Assembly (NCBI RefSeq): GCF_000204055.1
Contig: NW_006768789.1
Span: 1-17,500 of the forward strand
Source: Melampsora larici-populina 98AG31
Taxonomy: Eukaryota; Basidiomycota; Pucciniomycetes; Pucciniales; Melampsoraceae
Length of the DNA stretch: 17,500 bases
Direction: 5' to 3'
The position numbers were made by a program, and so were the translations under genes. The notes under the pieces were generated by a model. The model had not been told where the DNA came from. It saw only the letters and a program-made list of their open reading frames with translations, and ran no database searches. Shown here piece by piece: positions 1-8,740 of the stretch; within the stretch, counting starts at the first letter, position 1; each line of letters opens with the position of its first letter.

Positions 1-280
1 GAAGAGTTGGTCACTACTAGCTGACATCATTGACCAGCGAGGGAGTACAACCACTGCGCGCACAAAATCTCGCCTCAGGCGAGAATTTGCACATGAGCAA
101 GGCGTCAATTTGAAGGTCACCAATCAAATGGAAGCAAGAGGTCTAAACTCATCGTGGGTTCGACTTCGAATAGTCAAAACATAGCATAATCACTATAACA
201 CAGGGCATAGCAATGTCAGGCATACAACAAAAAACAAAGGCATACATGCATAATGTTCACTCAGGAACGATACAACCATC
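1..280. other. Gene-free left flank, 3' side of the minus-strand gene
   Basis: No convincing gene is visible here. The stretch would hold the 3'UTR and downstream flank of the minus-strand gene whose stop codon is at 281-283; I see no clear AATAAA on the minus strand. It contains one degenerate copy of the short palindromic repeat (60-92), described separately. A B-box-like string near 148-158 has no matching A box, so I do not call a tRNA. Confidence 0.5.
60..92. repeat. Short palindromic repeat, degenerate copy
   Basis: The right arm GGCGAGAATTTGCAC (78-92) faces a left arm (60-74) with three mismatches to its perfect complement, around a 3-nt centre. It has the same core as the copies at 4226-4540 and 6000-6102, so it is a diverged member of the same dispersed family. 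It has no coding capacity and no visible target-site duplication. Confidence 0.7.
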
Positions 281-3200
281 TCATTCCTCATCAGCCTCCT
301 GAGAACCATCATCACCTTCTCCACCATCATCACCTTCTCCACCCTCATCACCATCTCCACCCTCATCACCATCTCCTTCATCACCTCCTTCAACACTCCC
401 ACCTTCCTGAACCAAACGCTCTGAACCAGATCCCTCATCATCAACAGGTTCCTTCTCCACAGCCCGATTGCGCTGACCGGACACTTCAGGATACAGACTC
501 TTACCCCGATCAGTGACCGGCAGTAGAGGCCCTTCGGTTGGACCCCATAACGCCCTGAATGATTCCGTTGCAGGGGCATTCATCTTCATCAATTTCACGT
601 TATCGATATTAACGTGATCCATGACGAGCCCGTTTAGACCAATCGTCAGGCCAGGTCGGTGAGTCTCTGTCAACAGATCTAACATGAATAAGCCAGCCAA
701 CTTCTTCTCCTCAAACTCTTCATGAAAGTGATTCGTCATCTCATTCCACTTGATGCGAGTGTTGAATTGACCTGAATTCGTGAGGAATCTTTTCAGGGCA
801 GTGTACATCAAGTTATCGAGTCGATTCCACGCTCGATCGCCATAAGAATGAGGCGTTTCGTTGAACTTGCTGTATCGACGATCCGCTAGGACCGAAGCCA
901 AGAAGACAATCATCGCACTCTCGGGCATGCTCTGGTCTTTGTAGTTGGGCAGTGCGTGGAATAAGCCTGCTGTACCATACAACAGGAACAAAGCTAAATT
1001 AAGGAGACACTGTTTCTTGACGTTCGAGATATCGCGAGAAGTATCGGCAGCAATTGATTTCTCTTCGAGAGCTTTAGCATTAGCCACCTGAGAGGTTTGA
1101 GCACTCGCACTCGAAGTGATAGTCTTGACAGTTTTGGAGGAGCCTGCAATCGATTTGAGATTACCTGAGCTGAACTTATTTCGATCGTTGAAAAGCTGAT
1201 GTAAGACTGAATTAGTCTTATGATCGGACCTCATCTGCCTGATTTCACGAGTTCGTATTTTTGCAGCCTCAGCCTTCTTGATGAGTCCGTTATGAACTTC
1301 ATTCTCGTAGATCAAGTTCATTCCCAGGAAGATGTGAAAAAACTTCTTCTGCAAAGCTTTGACACTAGAAGGCATTGATCGGGCACGTTTAGCAGGTTGA
1401 TCGTCAGAACCAGTGGAATAACATTGATTTAACAACCAGGCAATAGTTTTGCCCATCTCTACAGAAGATTCCGAAACGCCATCGTCCCCCTCCGTCCTGA
1501 TCTTGAAAGAGTCGTGATTGTTCCCATATGAAATGAGCCTAAGGCTATCCGATAGAATGTCATGTAACGAGGAGTAGGCATTTCGGATGTTGCTCTTGAT
1601 GACAGAATGACCAGTCCAATCCTTCATTTGATCAGTTCGACAAGACATCGAGTGCAGTGAACGAAATATAGCGGATTTCCTAGAGTAGGGGTATTGAGCG
1701 CTGAGTCGGATCAATGACCAATCCAATCGATCGGTAGCGAGATAGGGATCGGTAGATGAAACTTGTAATAGACGAGGTGCTGGAATCAGATGCAATGACC
1801 ATCAGTATCAGAAATGCATAGGACAGAATATACAGAGCAAAACAAAACTCACAACATTGAAGTCGTAGATACATCATCTCACGATCCTCAACTAGAGCTC
1901 GAACGTAGTTGAGGTGAGGGGTCAGGTCGGATTCCAAAGGGATTCCTTTCGCTGAATCGAGATCGTACTCCCATGAGTGTATCACGTTCGCAGCAGGCAC
2001 TGTCAAGACGTCACCCCAGTTGAATTGGGACGAGGTGATGGCATCCTGGTTTGCCTTCAGCTCCAAGATCTCCTCGGGTTTGGGATCTATAAGCAACGCT
2101 GGTAGTGAAGGTTATAAGTCAGCACGTTATTCGATCAACTTTGAAAGAGTGTACAGGTAGGGAATAGTAGAGATAGAAGGAAAAAGGAGGAATTAGACCG
2201 TTCAATTGATAGAGAGATGAAAGGGAACAGACCGTTCAATTTATCGCTTGAAGCGAGAAATTGAACGGGCTAAAGTGCAAGAGACAGACCGTTCAATTTC
2301 TCGCTTGAAGCGAGAAATTGAACGGAGCAGAGTGGGAGAGATAGATAGGGAGAAAAAATGGAACAAACCGTCCAATTTCTCGCCTGAGGTGAGAAATTGA
2401 ATGGAGTAAAGTGGGAGAGATAGATAGAAAGGAAAAGAGGAAGGGAATTCGAATAAAAGAAAGATGAAGCTTACCACTTAAATCCGGCTTCTCAACATGA
2501 AAGACACTTTTCTCATCCACTTGCATAGTTTCATCCTTATCCTCTTCCTTCTCTTCAACCTTCTTCTCCTTCTTCTTGTCAGCCTTCTTCTTCTCATCAA
2601 CCACTTCTTTCATTTGAACCTGCTGATCTGGGTACTGCTCTCCTCGAGCCCAGTCATCGTCCTCTTGAGTTACAATCGCCCGGCTTTTAATTCGGGTCTT
2701 CGGGCCTTTAGACTTGCCCAAAAGCTCAGAAGTAGCCTCCTTGTCCGATGCCTTCGCCTCGAGGTCGAAGAATTTGGAGACATCTCCCACCTTGCCACGC
2801 TTCGTGGATGCTGGTGAAATATGAAAAGGTCAGTTACTATTACTACTGTCTTGGTAATGAAGTAATCACTCACATTCTTCATTACTTGTTGCTTTACGCT
2901 TCTTAGCAATAGGGATTGGACGAGGTCGAAGGGAACGATTGATACCAACAGGAGCAGGTGGGTTGCTGGGGACAAAAATCACATCTGGGTGATTGCCAGA
3001 AAGGGCAGATAGGTAGGCTGCTTCGTCCTCTCGCATCGTGGCTTCTAATTCGACTAGGAAGGCCTTCGAGAGCATTAGGGCCTTGTCGATTGCGCCATCT
3101 TGAGCCTCTTTCTCCAACTCGGTCACCTTCTTCAGAGTCGTTTGATACAACACTTTGACTGTGTATCACAAGTGTTAGGTAAGTAAGTGTCACTATCTCA

Positions 3201-4648
3201 TTGTATGTAATTGATGGTGAGTGCTTACCTGATTCGTACTCGGCCCTGGCCCTCTTTATTTCGACTTGACGCATTTGCTGAGTCGCGCTGAAAGGGGTCT
3301 GTAAGTCTGGGATGAGTATTCGAATGTGTTGTTGAGCGAGATGCAGGGATAACTCACATCTCCCTCCTCAATTTTCGAACCAGGGTCGGGAGAACAGGTC
3401 TTCGCCGAGGGTTGAGCCGAGGTATGGACAGGTGCATCCTTGGAAACACCCGATTCCTGCGTGAGAAACGCATGTTAGTCAATGAATCACTCAATTAGAT
3501 TGCAAAGTTTGGCCTCACTCCTATTTCAGCTGGGTGAATTACTCCTGAGCTCAAGGGTTGAGATTCGGTACCTGCTACATTCTAAATGGTTTAAGAGATG
3601 AGTTTCAGCCATCTTACCAAATAATTGTACTTCCTTGATGACTGACCTCATTGGCCTTGATTGGTTCCTTAGGTTCCTTATCGGCTGTATGAAGATTAGG
3701 ATCTATTCGATCCTGTGAAGATGAAAGGATCAGCAGGTGAGTTGTACGTTCAGAGGTTGATTAGGCAGGGCCACTAACCTTCTTGGCCACCGGGGTTGGC
3801 GTTTCGGGGACTCCGCCTGGTTCTGTCAGCTCCTGCAATTTCTATTTGTCAGTACATCATTTGATGATCATTCATGGAAAAGACACCTACAGCGCTACTG
3901 TCCTCCATTTCGACGTCAGGTCTGGCTTCTGCGTTCTGATACAGATACAATAACACATACATAAGTGAGGTTACCACGAGGTATCAATAATAAACTATTG
4001 TACACTCACACTATCCGAGTTCAATGATCCAAGGTTGGGATGTCTTCCGTACTTGGCCTGTCGAATTCGTCCTGATCCTGTTGACGTGGCCTGTCTGGGA
4101 TTTTGGAGAGCTGCGCGGTGCTGATTCCCTTTGCCGGATTGTGATGGTTGCTGCTGTTAAGTCAATGATGGTAGATAATATCATCAGCTACGATACTCAA
4201 GTTTGATAATAGGATATAGACTCTTGTGCAAATTCTCGCTTGGGGCGAGAATTTGCACGTGGCGCCAAGTCAGCGGTTTACTAAAGGATACTACTGCACG
4301 GGCAGGAATGAGTGATTTCGTACAAATTCTCGCCTGAGGCGAGAATTTGCACGGGGTGCTAATGTAGCGGATGACTAAGCTATCCTACTACATTGCCAAG
4401 AATGATTGATATTGTGCGAATTCTCGCTTGAGGCGAGAATTTGCACGAGAATGGATGTTTTGTGCGCTGGCGTACGTTATATATACGTATTGTTCGTCAC
4501 GTGGCTGTTCAAATTCTCGCCTGCGGCGAGAATTTGAACACATCACAGTGGTATGAAAAGGTAGGTGAAAAGATTGAAACAGGGGGTGGAAAGGAATAGT
4601 ACGATCGTGAGGTGAAGTTTTTGGCCTATGGTGGTTTACCTTGGTCAT
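281..4648 (-). CDS. Twelve-exon gene for an unrecognised acidic, K/E-rich protein (~971 aa)
   Basis: Function unknown; I do not recognise the family. Exons in transcript order, by plus-strand coordinates: 4640-4648, 4010-4153, 3891-3935, 3779-3832, 3647-3712, 3519-3581, 3358-3456, 3229-3298, 2874-3158, 2475-2810, 1853-2098, 281-1779. Every intron is GT..AG on the minus strand, several with CTAAC/CTGAC-like branch sites. All phases agree, giving 2916 nt (971 aa plus TGA at 281-283). The protein has a Q/S/T-rich N-terminus, a predicted helical stretch (about 165-235), an NLS-like KKRK (269-272), a very K/E-rich segment (about 343-377), a long C-terminal exon of about 499 codons, and a Gly/Asp/Glu low-complexity tail over the last ~40 residues. 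No signal peptide or membrane helix is obvious, so a nuclear role is a guess. The start is uncertain: ATG at 4648 (A at -3) makes a 9-nt first exon, while ATG at 3908 (G at -3 and +4) would give 911 aa. The last eight or nine junctions are the firmest. Confidence 0.75.
2232..2268. repeat. Intronic palindrome, CCGTTCAATTTMTCGCTT type
   Basis: Two 18-nt arms (2232-2249 and 2251-2268) surround a single G, with one mismatch (A at 2243). The outer arm differs from the intergenic GTGCAAATTC version, but the inner core TCTCGC/GCGAGA is the same, so this is a subfamily of the same repeat. Confidence 0.85.
2289..2325. repeat. Intronic palindrome, perfect 18-bp arms
   Basis: The arms at 2289-2306 and 2308-2325 are perfectly complementary around one G. 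This is the cleanest member of the family in the window, which suggests a recent or conserved copy. In the pre-mRNA it would form a very stable hairpin. Confidence 0.9.
2368..2404. repeat. Intronic palindrome, slightly diverged
   Basis: The arms at 2368-2385 and 2387-2404 pair with only a few differences (TCC against ATGG at the ends, GCC against GGT near the centre). Most of these changes keep G-U pairing possible in RNA. Same layout as the neighbours at 2232 and 2289. Confidence 0.8.
4226..4258. repeat. Short palindromic repeat, copy 1 of the 94-bp array
   Basis: GTGCAAATTCTCGCT faces GCGAGAATTTGCAC around a short G-rich centre. It is the first of four palindromes whose starts lie 94, 94 and 92 bp apart. 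Confidence 0.85.
4320..4352. repeat. Short palindromic repeat, copy 2 of the 94-bp array
   Basis: Same palindrome with the core CGCCTGAGGCG. The only arm mismatch is A at 4322. It lies 94 bp after copy 1, with a related spacer. Confidence 0.85.
4414..4446. repeat. Short palindromic repeat, copy 3 of the 94-bp array
   Basis: Same palindrome with a G at 4418 where the perfect arm has A, and one T/G difference at the core. It lies 94 bp after copy 2. The spacer after it is not similar to the previous two and contains an alternating ATATATAC run. Confidence 0.85.
4506..4540. repeat. Short palindromic repeat, copy 4, with TGTTCAAATT ends
   Basis: Perfect 16-bp arms (4506-4521 and 4525-4540) with a TGC centre. 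Its ends read TGTTCAAATTC rather than GTGCAAATTC, which is intermediate between the array type and the CCGTTCAATTTC type seen in the 376-bp intron. Confidence 0.85.
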
Positions 4649-4675
4649 TGTAAGAGGCGGATGGCTTGACGGGTT

Positions 4676-4715
4676 TCGGGTCGGGTATTCGGGTCGGGTG
4701 TTCGGACCGGGTTTT
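4676..4715. repeat. CGGGT-rich minisatellite
   Basis: CGGGTCGGGT-TTCGGGTCGGGTG-type strings recur with a period of about 15 bp. It lies in what would be the 5' leader of the minus-strand gene. Confidence 0.6.
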
Positions 4716-4866
4716 AACTTTATTTCGGGGTTTTTCGCGGATGGAGACTGATGATGGTAGGTGGAAGAGGAGGATTTCTTCAAAATCTGGGAGGAGCCAG
4801 ACTTTATAGTCTGGCTTTCTCATCAGGTTAGGTTTCGCTGCATGCTGTGCTGCGGATATTAGGTTT

Positions 4867-4892
4867 GAACATGTAATATTCTTTACATGTTC
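4867..4892. repeat. Hairpin-forming inverted repeat
   Basis: GAACATGTAA (4867-4876) and TTACATGTTC (4883-4892) form a perfect 10-bp stem with a 6-nt loop. It lies between the minus-strand gene and the tRNA-like unit. Its role is unknown. Confidence 0.75.
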
Positions 4893-4920
4893 AGGCTGTA
4901 TTCCCTAGGCTTGGTGCGTC

Positions 4921-5006
4921 AAAAATGACTCACCTGGGCATTGAACCCAAGTGTTACTGCAAGTCAACCTCTGGGTCCCTCACCTTGACCACTGCACCAC
5001 AGCACC
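4921..5006 (-). ncRNA. tRNA-like, probably SINE-type Pol III unit
   Basis: Read on the minus strand, GTGGTGCAGTGG matches a tRNA A box. About 50 nt later GGGTTCAATGCCC fits a B box and T arm (5-bp stem TTGGG/CCCAG with one G-U pair, loop TTCAATG). A run of five T, a Pol III terminator, follows at 4925-4921. The acceptor ends (GGTGCTG against GTGAGTC) do not pair and the D stem is poor, so it is not a working tRNA. A tRNA-derived SINE head or tRNA pseudogene fits better. It lies close to the presumed 5' end of the minus-strand gene, on the same strand. Confidence 0.5.
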
Positions 5007-5129
5007 ATATGTATCACATGCACATAGGTTGCATACATCAAGACAGCCTGGGTGCGCCTTTTTGCGTGTGTGTGCATTCTGATGCGCGCTTCGCGCGTAT
5101 TGATGGTGTCATTGGCCTTTGGTAGGTCA

Positions 5130-5600
5130 TACACGGGGTCTATGCGTGTTTGCACGTGTTTACACAAGGAGCAGACACGTGTAGACACACAAAAACACGT
5201 GTTTATGTGTACGTATGCGTGTTTGCACCGGTGCATGTGTGTCTCATTACGCGTGTTTGCACTGCTTTGCATCTATTTGCGCTTCTTTGTGAAGTCTAAC
5301 ACTTGTTTGCACGTGTAAACACGTGTTTAACCCGTGTTTGTGTGTGTTTGCAGGTGTTTATCACATGTTTACATGGGTTTGCAGGTGTTTATCACATGTT
5401 TACATGGGTTTGCACGTGTTTGCACGTGTAAACACGTGCTTGACACGTGTTTAACACGTGTTTAACACGTGAATGCGTGAGTTTGCGTGGGTTTGCTTGG
5501 TTTTACGTGGGTTTGCGCGTGTTTGCGCGTGTTTTGCACCTCCTTGTGAGCTCTGACGTGTGTTTACGCGTGTTCCTGTATGTTTAACATGTTTTACTGG
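5130..5600. repeat. GT-rich degenerate minisatellite with CACGTG boxes
   Basis: The block consists of variations on CACGTGTTTGCACGTGTTTA. It includes an exact 31-bp tandem duplication (5346-5376 and 5377-5407) and an 11-bp unit CACGTGTTTAA near 5433-5470. Eleven perfect CACGTG sites start at 5153, 5176, 5196, 5310, 5320, 5413, 5423, 5433, 5444, 5455 and 5466. Frames across it are open only because the repeat lacks stops, so I call no gene. CACGTG is the E-box bound by bHLH factors such as Cbf1; binding here is not shown. Confidence 0.8.
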
Positions 5601-5998
5601 CCTTTGTGATATCATGCTTCGCTGGTGACTTGTCGTTGACAGTTCCACACAGACAACGTGTGTTGCATTCATGTATCACATGTCTTCGACACGCTTTCGA
5701 CGCGTGATCCCCTCGTCTGATTGGAGTGCCACGTGTATTGTCATGTCTTACGTAGAAATTATGCGGATTGTGCATAATCACCTGCCAGCTTGTCATTGGG
5801 TCACGTATTCAGGCGTAATGTGGCAAGCATTTGGTGATTTCACATGGAAATTACGACTTTTATTGATGTTTCACGTGTATTTCACGTACATGTCACCCAC
5901 AGTGACACGTGTTACATGCTTTGCTCATGTAATTACACATTGTTTTTGTATTACATATGCCTGTGGGCCTCAATCATCATATGCATCTCCCGGGGCGT
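5601..5998. other. Stretch without a recognisable gene
   Basis: No gene is supported. Isolated CACGTG sites continue at 5730, 5872 and 5906, so the flank of the minisatellite decays gradually. A long plus-strand frame runs from 5671 to 6324 but crosses two palindromes and has no protein-like composition or motif. Confidence 0.5.
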
Positions 5999-5999
5999 T

Positions 6000-6032
6000 G
6001 CGCAAATTCTCGCCAGAGGCGAGAATTTGCAC
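6000..6032. repeat. Short palindromic repeat, intergenic
   Basis: Arms at 6000-6014 and 6018-6032 around AGA, with one mismatch at 6001. Same GTGCAAATTCTCGCC family as in the 4.2-4.5 kb array. Confidence 0.85.
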
Positions 6033-6069
6033 GCAAGTCGCTTTCTGCGTGTTTGAACTGCCTTTTGTC

Positions 6070-6102
6070 GTGCAAAGTCTCGCCCTGGGCGAGAATTTGC
6101 AC
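6070..6102. repeat. Short palindromic repeat, intergenic
   Basis: Arms at 6070-6084 and 6088-6102 around CTG, with one mismatch (G at 6077). It begins 70 bp after the previous copy. Confidence 0.85.
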
Positions 6103-6104
6103 GT

Positions 6105-6218
6105 GGAGCGTACGGGTTTTAGGGGCTCAGGGCTCAGGGCAACGGGTCCGTACGCTCCCGGGCCAAAAAGCGTACGGAGCGTACTGTCACGGAGGGCTAC
6201 GGGACTCCGTCCCGTAGC
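6105..6218. repeat. GC-rich nested inverted repeats (GCGTACGG and GCTACGGGAC)
   Basis: GGAGCGTACGG at 6105-6115 is the exact complement of CCGTACGCTCC at 6148-6158. GCGTACGGAGC follows again at 6170-6180. GCTACGGGAC (6196-6205) pairs perfectly with GTCCCGTAGC (6209-6218) across a 3-nt loop. The block directly follows the two palindromes at 6000 and 6070 and is far richer in GC than the AT-rich DNA after it. Confidence 0.75.
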
Positions 6219-6224
6219 TAGGGT

Positions 6225-6906
6225 TTGGGAAACACGCTGTGTAAGTCTGAAAGGACCACACCTGATGATTGATCGGATAAAATATGCTCAGACTATTGCA
6301 GTTAAACTGTGGTATAGCATCTAGTGCATTTAGACATCACCTTGGGTTTTAAACTCATCCATCAGGATCCATGATGCTCTTTGGAATAAAACCGTGTTAA
6401 CATGTACAAGCCAATTTGACATACTCTAACAAAACTTAACAACTGAATTGCCCTCGTCCTAGACACATAGTGCATATTCGACCTTTAACTTTTAGCCGAT
6501 ATTCATCTTGCATAAGTGAACGTTATCATGTTATAAAACCAATTAGTGTTACCTGACTCAAAGGTTCCTAAATGTGCGCTTCTATGATTAAGTAAATCAG
6601 CGATGTGCGTAGTAATTTAATTTCTACACAGTGTCAGTCTCATTCTTTCAAAGGTACTGCGAGATGCGAAACAGCTTAGACAATAAATCTAAAATGAGAA
6701 TAGTTCTTCAGTGTTGAAAAATGTTGGCGGTATTACGTACTCTCATTACTCTGAATTTGACTTTTTCTAACCAGTAAGAGAAATGAAAAGTGGCAAGACT
6801 GAGTAACTTATGCAAATGAGTGAACGTGCCTTGCAACTTGAAGAATACGTATTACCAAGTTGATCCTGTATGTGCAATAATAAAGTGCGAGTACACAAAT
6901 ATTATC
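6225..6906. other. AT-rich DNA without recognised features
   Basis: No open frame or RNA gene is convincing here. A short string around CATGTTATAAAACCA (about 6527) recurs near 8165 with the words after it partly conserved, so this stretch and the one near 8.2 kb probably share an old repeat origin. Confidence 0.5.
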
Positions 6907-7694
6907 AGTGGAAACCCTCCAGAATTGAGATTTGATTGAAACTAAACATTATATGGTCCTTGACCCACTATAAGACCTAGACACGCACATCAAAAACCTG
7001 CTTGAAACTACACCTTATATATTCATATCTGATATAGGTCCTAGACCCAGTATGTCCATTGTTCAATAACAAGAGTAACTTTATAGACACTCTTAAAACA
7101 TGGCAGGCACATGGCTTTCAGATTTGAAGAAATATACAACCTAGACACGCACAGCATGGGTTCAATACAAGGAGCAAGTACAGTGTGATTAGTGGAAACC
7201 CTCCAAAATTGAGATTTGATTGAAACTAAACTTTATATAGTCCTTGACTCATTATAAGACCTAGACACGCACGTTGGAAACATGCTAGAAACTATACTTC
7301 ATATAAGTCACATCTGACATAGGTCCTAGACCCAGTACACCATTGTTGAACCCCAAGAGACAATGTCTAAGACACTCTTCCAGCATGGTAGGCACATGGC
7401 AGTCAGATTAATACGAGTATGAGACCTAGACACGTGCATGCTCCGATTGAAACTATACTTTATATGACCATTAGACACATTATAAGACCTAGACACGCAC
7501 ATCAAAAACCTGCTTGAAACTATACCTTATATATTCTTATCTGATATAGGTCCTAGACCCAGTATGTCCATTGTTCAATAACAAGAGTAACTTTATAGAC
7601 ACTCTTAAAACATGGCAGGCACATGGCTTTCAGATTTAAAGAAATATACAACCTAGACACGCACAGCATGGGTTCAATAAAAGGAGCAAGTACA
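6907..7694. repeat. Complex satellite-like duplication with CCTAGACACGCAC motif
   Basis: A 212-bp segment at 6971-7182 recurs at 7483-7694 with only a handful of substitutions (period 512 bp). An overlapping segment beginning AGTGGAAACCCTCC at 6907 recurs at 7191 (period 284 bp). CCTAGACACG marks each sub-unit (about 6976, 7140, 7260, 7424, 7488 and 7652). Internal words such as GATATAGGTCCTAGACCCAG are shared. It has no coding potential. Near identity of the 212-bp copies points to a recent duplication. Confidence 0.8.
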
Positions 7695-7699
7695 CTAAA

Positions 7700-8500
7700 C
7701 AGATTTGTGGAAAGACTTTATGAAAAGCACACGAGTGTCCTCATCACACAGACTTCTGAAATGTCCAAACAACAAAGTAAGAAAGACGTGAGTGATGAAA
7801 GATTGATATGGGCAGTTCCTGAAACGTCTTGAGTAATAACTCTTTGGGTCAAAATGTGTCTAGACCTCTAAAGACCGGATGGACGCTTATTTCTACATTG
7901 AGCAATATATATGTGATACTTCCCTTCGGGCATCACCGGTACATTAAGATTAAGTGTTGTTGGTTGGGACCACTAGGCGACTGTACATTAATGGAAATCA
8001 AATAGTGAGAAAATCAACACAAACTTGATTAAGAAGTTTAAAAGAATGTACCCCATATATATACTCTGTTGGGTAACAATTGATCGTGGAGACCTTCGGG
8101 ATATACCAAGCCCATCAATCAGTCATACTGTTATTTGGAAAATAAAAACAAGTTAACACAGTTGACATGTTATAAAACCATTTGGCATTACCTGAAAAAG
8201 GTTGAAACGTGGATATGTAATGTATCTTCAATTGTAACTTGGCATGTTCAATAATGTGGAGAAAGTATCAATGGTGTATAAAGCAGTAGGGTTGAAAGGG
8301 TAACACCTAGTAAATCATACCTTCATTGCATTCAATTGCAACACCAGATGAAAGATAATGCAATCTTGTACGCATTACTCGAGTAATCAATTTGAATTGC
8401 AAAACAGACAAAGGTGTAAATTGAAAAATTGAACCTGCGTTTATATTCTATATGTCCCATATTAAAAGGATCCAGTTAAGATTCCGCTGGAAGATTGTTC
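7700..8500. other. Gene-free stretch, possible diverged relative of the LINE leader
   Basis: No gene is called. CATCACCGGTACA (7931) and, about 100 bp later, TTAAGAAGTTT..AAGAATG..ACC (about 8029) occur in the same order as CATCACCGGTACA (10998) and CTTAAGAAGTTTTAAGAATG (about 11173) in the LINE leader. This suggests an old, decayed copy of leader-type sequence. The evidence is a few short words only. Confidence 0.35.
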
Positions 8501-8506
8501 TGCTCA

Positions 8507-8566
8507 GAGTTCGGTTTGTGGGAGTTCGGTATGTGGGAGTTCGGTATGTGGGAGTTCGAATGTGGG
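8507..8566. repeat. 15-bp tandem repeat, four copies
   Basis: Units GAGTTCGGTTTGTGG, GAGTTCGGTATGTGG (twice) and a diverged fourth follow each other head to tail. The unit ends in GTGGGA, a word also found in the 40-bp array at 8.9 kb. Confidence 0.85.
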
Positions 8567-8570
8567 CTTA

Positions 8571-8640
8571 CTTCTTAAGAAAATAACGTATAACTATAAT
8601 CGTTTGAAAGAACTTTTATGATTGTTATTTTCTAAAGAAG
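8571..8640. repeat. Inverted repeat, 17-bp arms
   Basis: CTTCTTAAGAAAATAAC (8571-8587) pairs with GTTATTTTCTAAAGAAG (8624-8640) with one mismatch, around a 36-nt loop. It could be the end pair of a tiny element or a simple hairpin. No flanking duplication is seen. Confidence 0.6.
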
Positions 8641-8740
8641 TTTTATTTTTTTAAGAGGCAAAAAAATCTATGCAGGTTGCAACACCACCTAAAGATTTCT
8701 CTTAAAAGTGAGCATGAACAAGAACAATCTCGTAAGTCCT

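Larger units (their letters stand above)
2099..2474 (-). other. Oversized intron (376 bp) carrying three palindromes
   Basis: On the minus strand the donor is GTAAGC at 2474-2469 and the acceptor ends CTACCAG at 2099. Phase 1 is kept on both sides, so the splice call is well supported. Most introns of this gene are 58-74 bp; this one is about five times longer. The excess is a purine-rich stretch holding three hairpins at 2232-2268, 2289-2325 and 2368-2404. Between and after them, the string GTGGGAGAGATAGATAG recurs, which suggests growth by local duplication. Confidence 0.75.
4154..4639 (-). other. Proposed first intron (486 bp) with four palindromes at ~94-bp period
   Basis: Donor GTAAAC follows AAG at 4640-4642, and acceptor TTAACAG ends at 4154. 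Both flanking exons are phase 0, and the 48-codon exon at 4010-4153 is open back to this acceptor. The intron holds palindromes starting at 4226, 4320, 4414 and 4506. The first two spacers are recognisably similar (shared AGCGG, GACTAA/TACTAA and AGGAATGA-like strings), so this is an old tandem array of ~94-bp units. If transcription actually starts further left, this would be promoter-proximal DNA rather than an intron. Confidence 0.5.

Noticed and set aside
121..165. B-box-like GGTTCGACTTC suggesting a tRNA
   Set aside because: No A box, acceptor pairing or terminator at suitable distances.
253..516. 87-codon His/Pro-rich plus-strand frame
   Set aside because: It is antisense to the Gly/Asp/Glu-rich tail of the minus-strand gene, which is backed by splice sites and phase.
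60..4540. CRISPR-like reading of the regularly spaced palindromes
   Set aside because: Spacers are partly related to each other, copies are few, the setting is an intron-bearing eukaryotic gene, and no cas-like gene is present.
4626..4823. 65-codon minus-strand frame starting at ATG 4823 as the first exon
   Set aside because: After the proposed splice at 4639/4153 this frame meets a stop at the end of the next exon. The frame that stays open is the one with ATG at 4648.
5671..6324. 217-codon plus-strand open frame
   Set aside because: It runs through two palindromic repeats and GC-rich inverted repeats, has no recognisable motif, and overlaps an equally long frame in another phase. Chance openness in repeat DNA is likelier.
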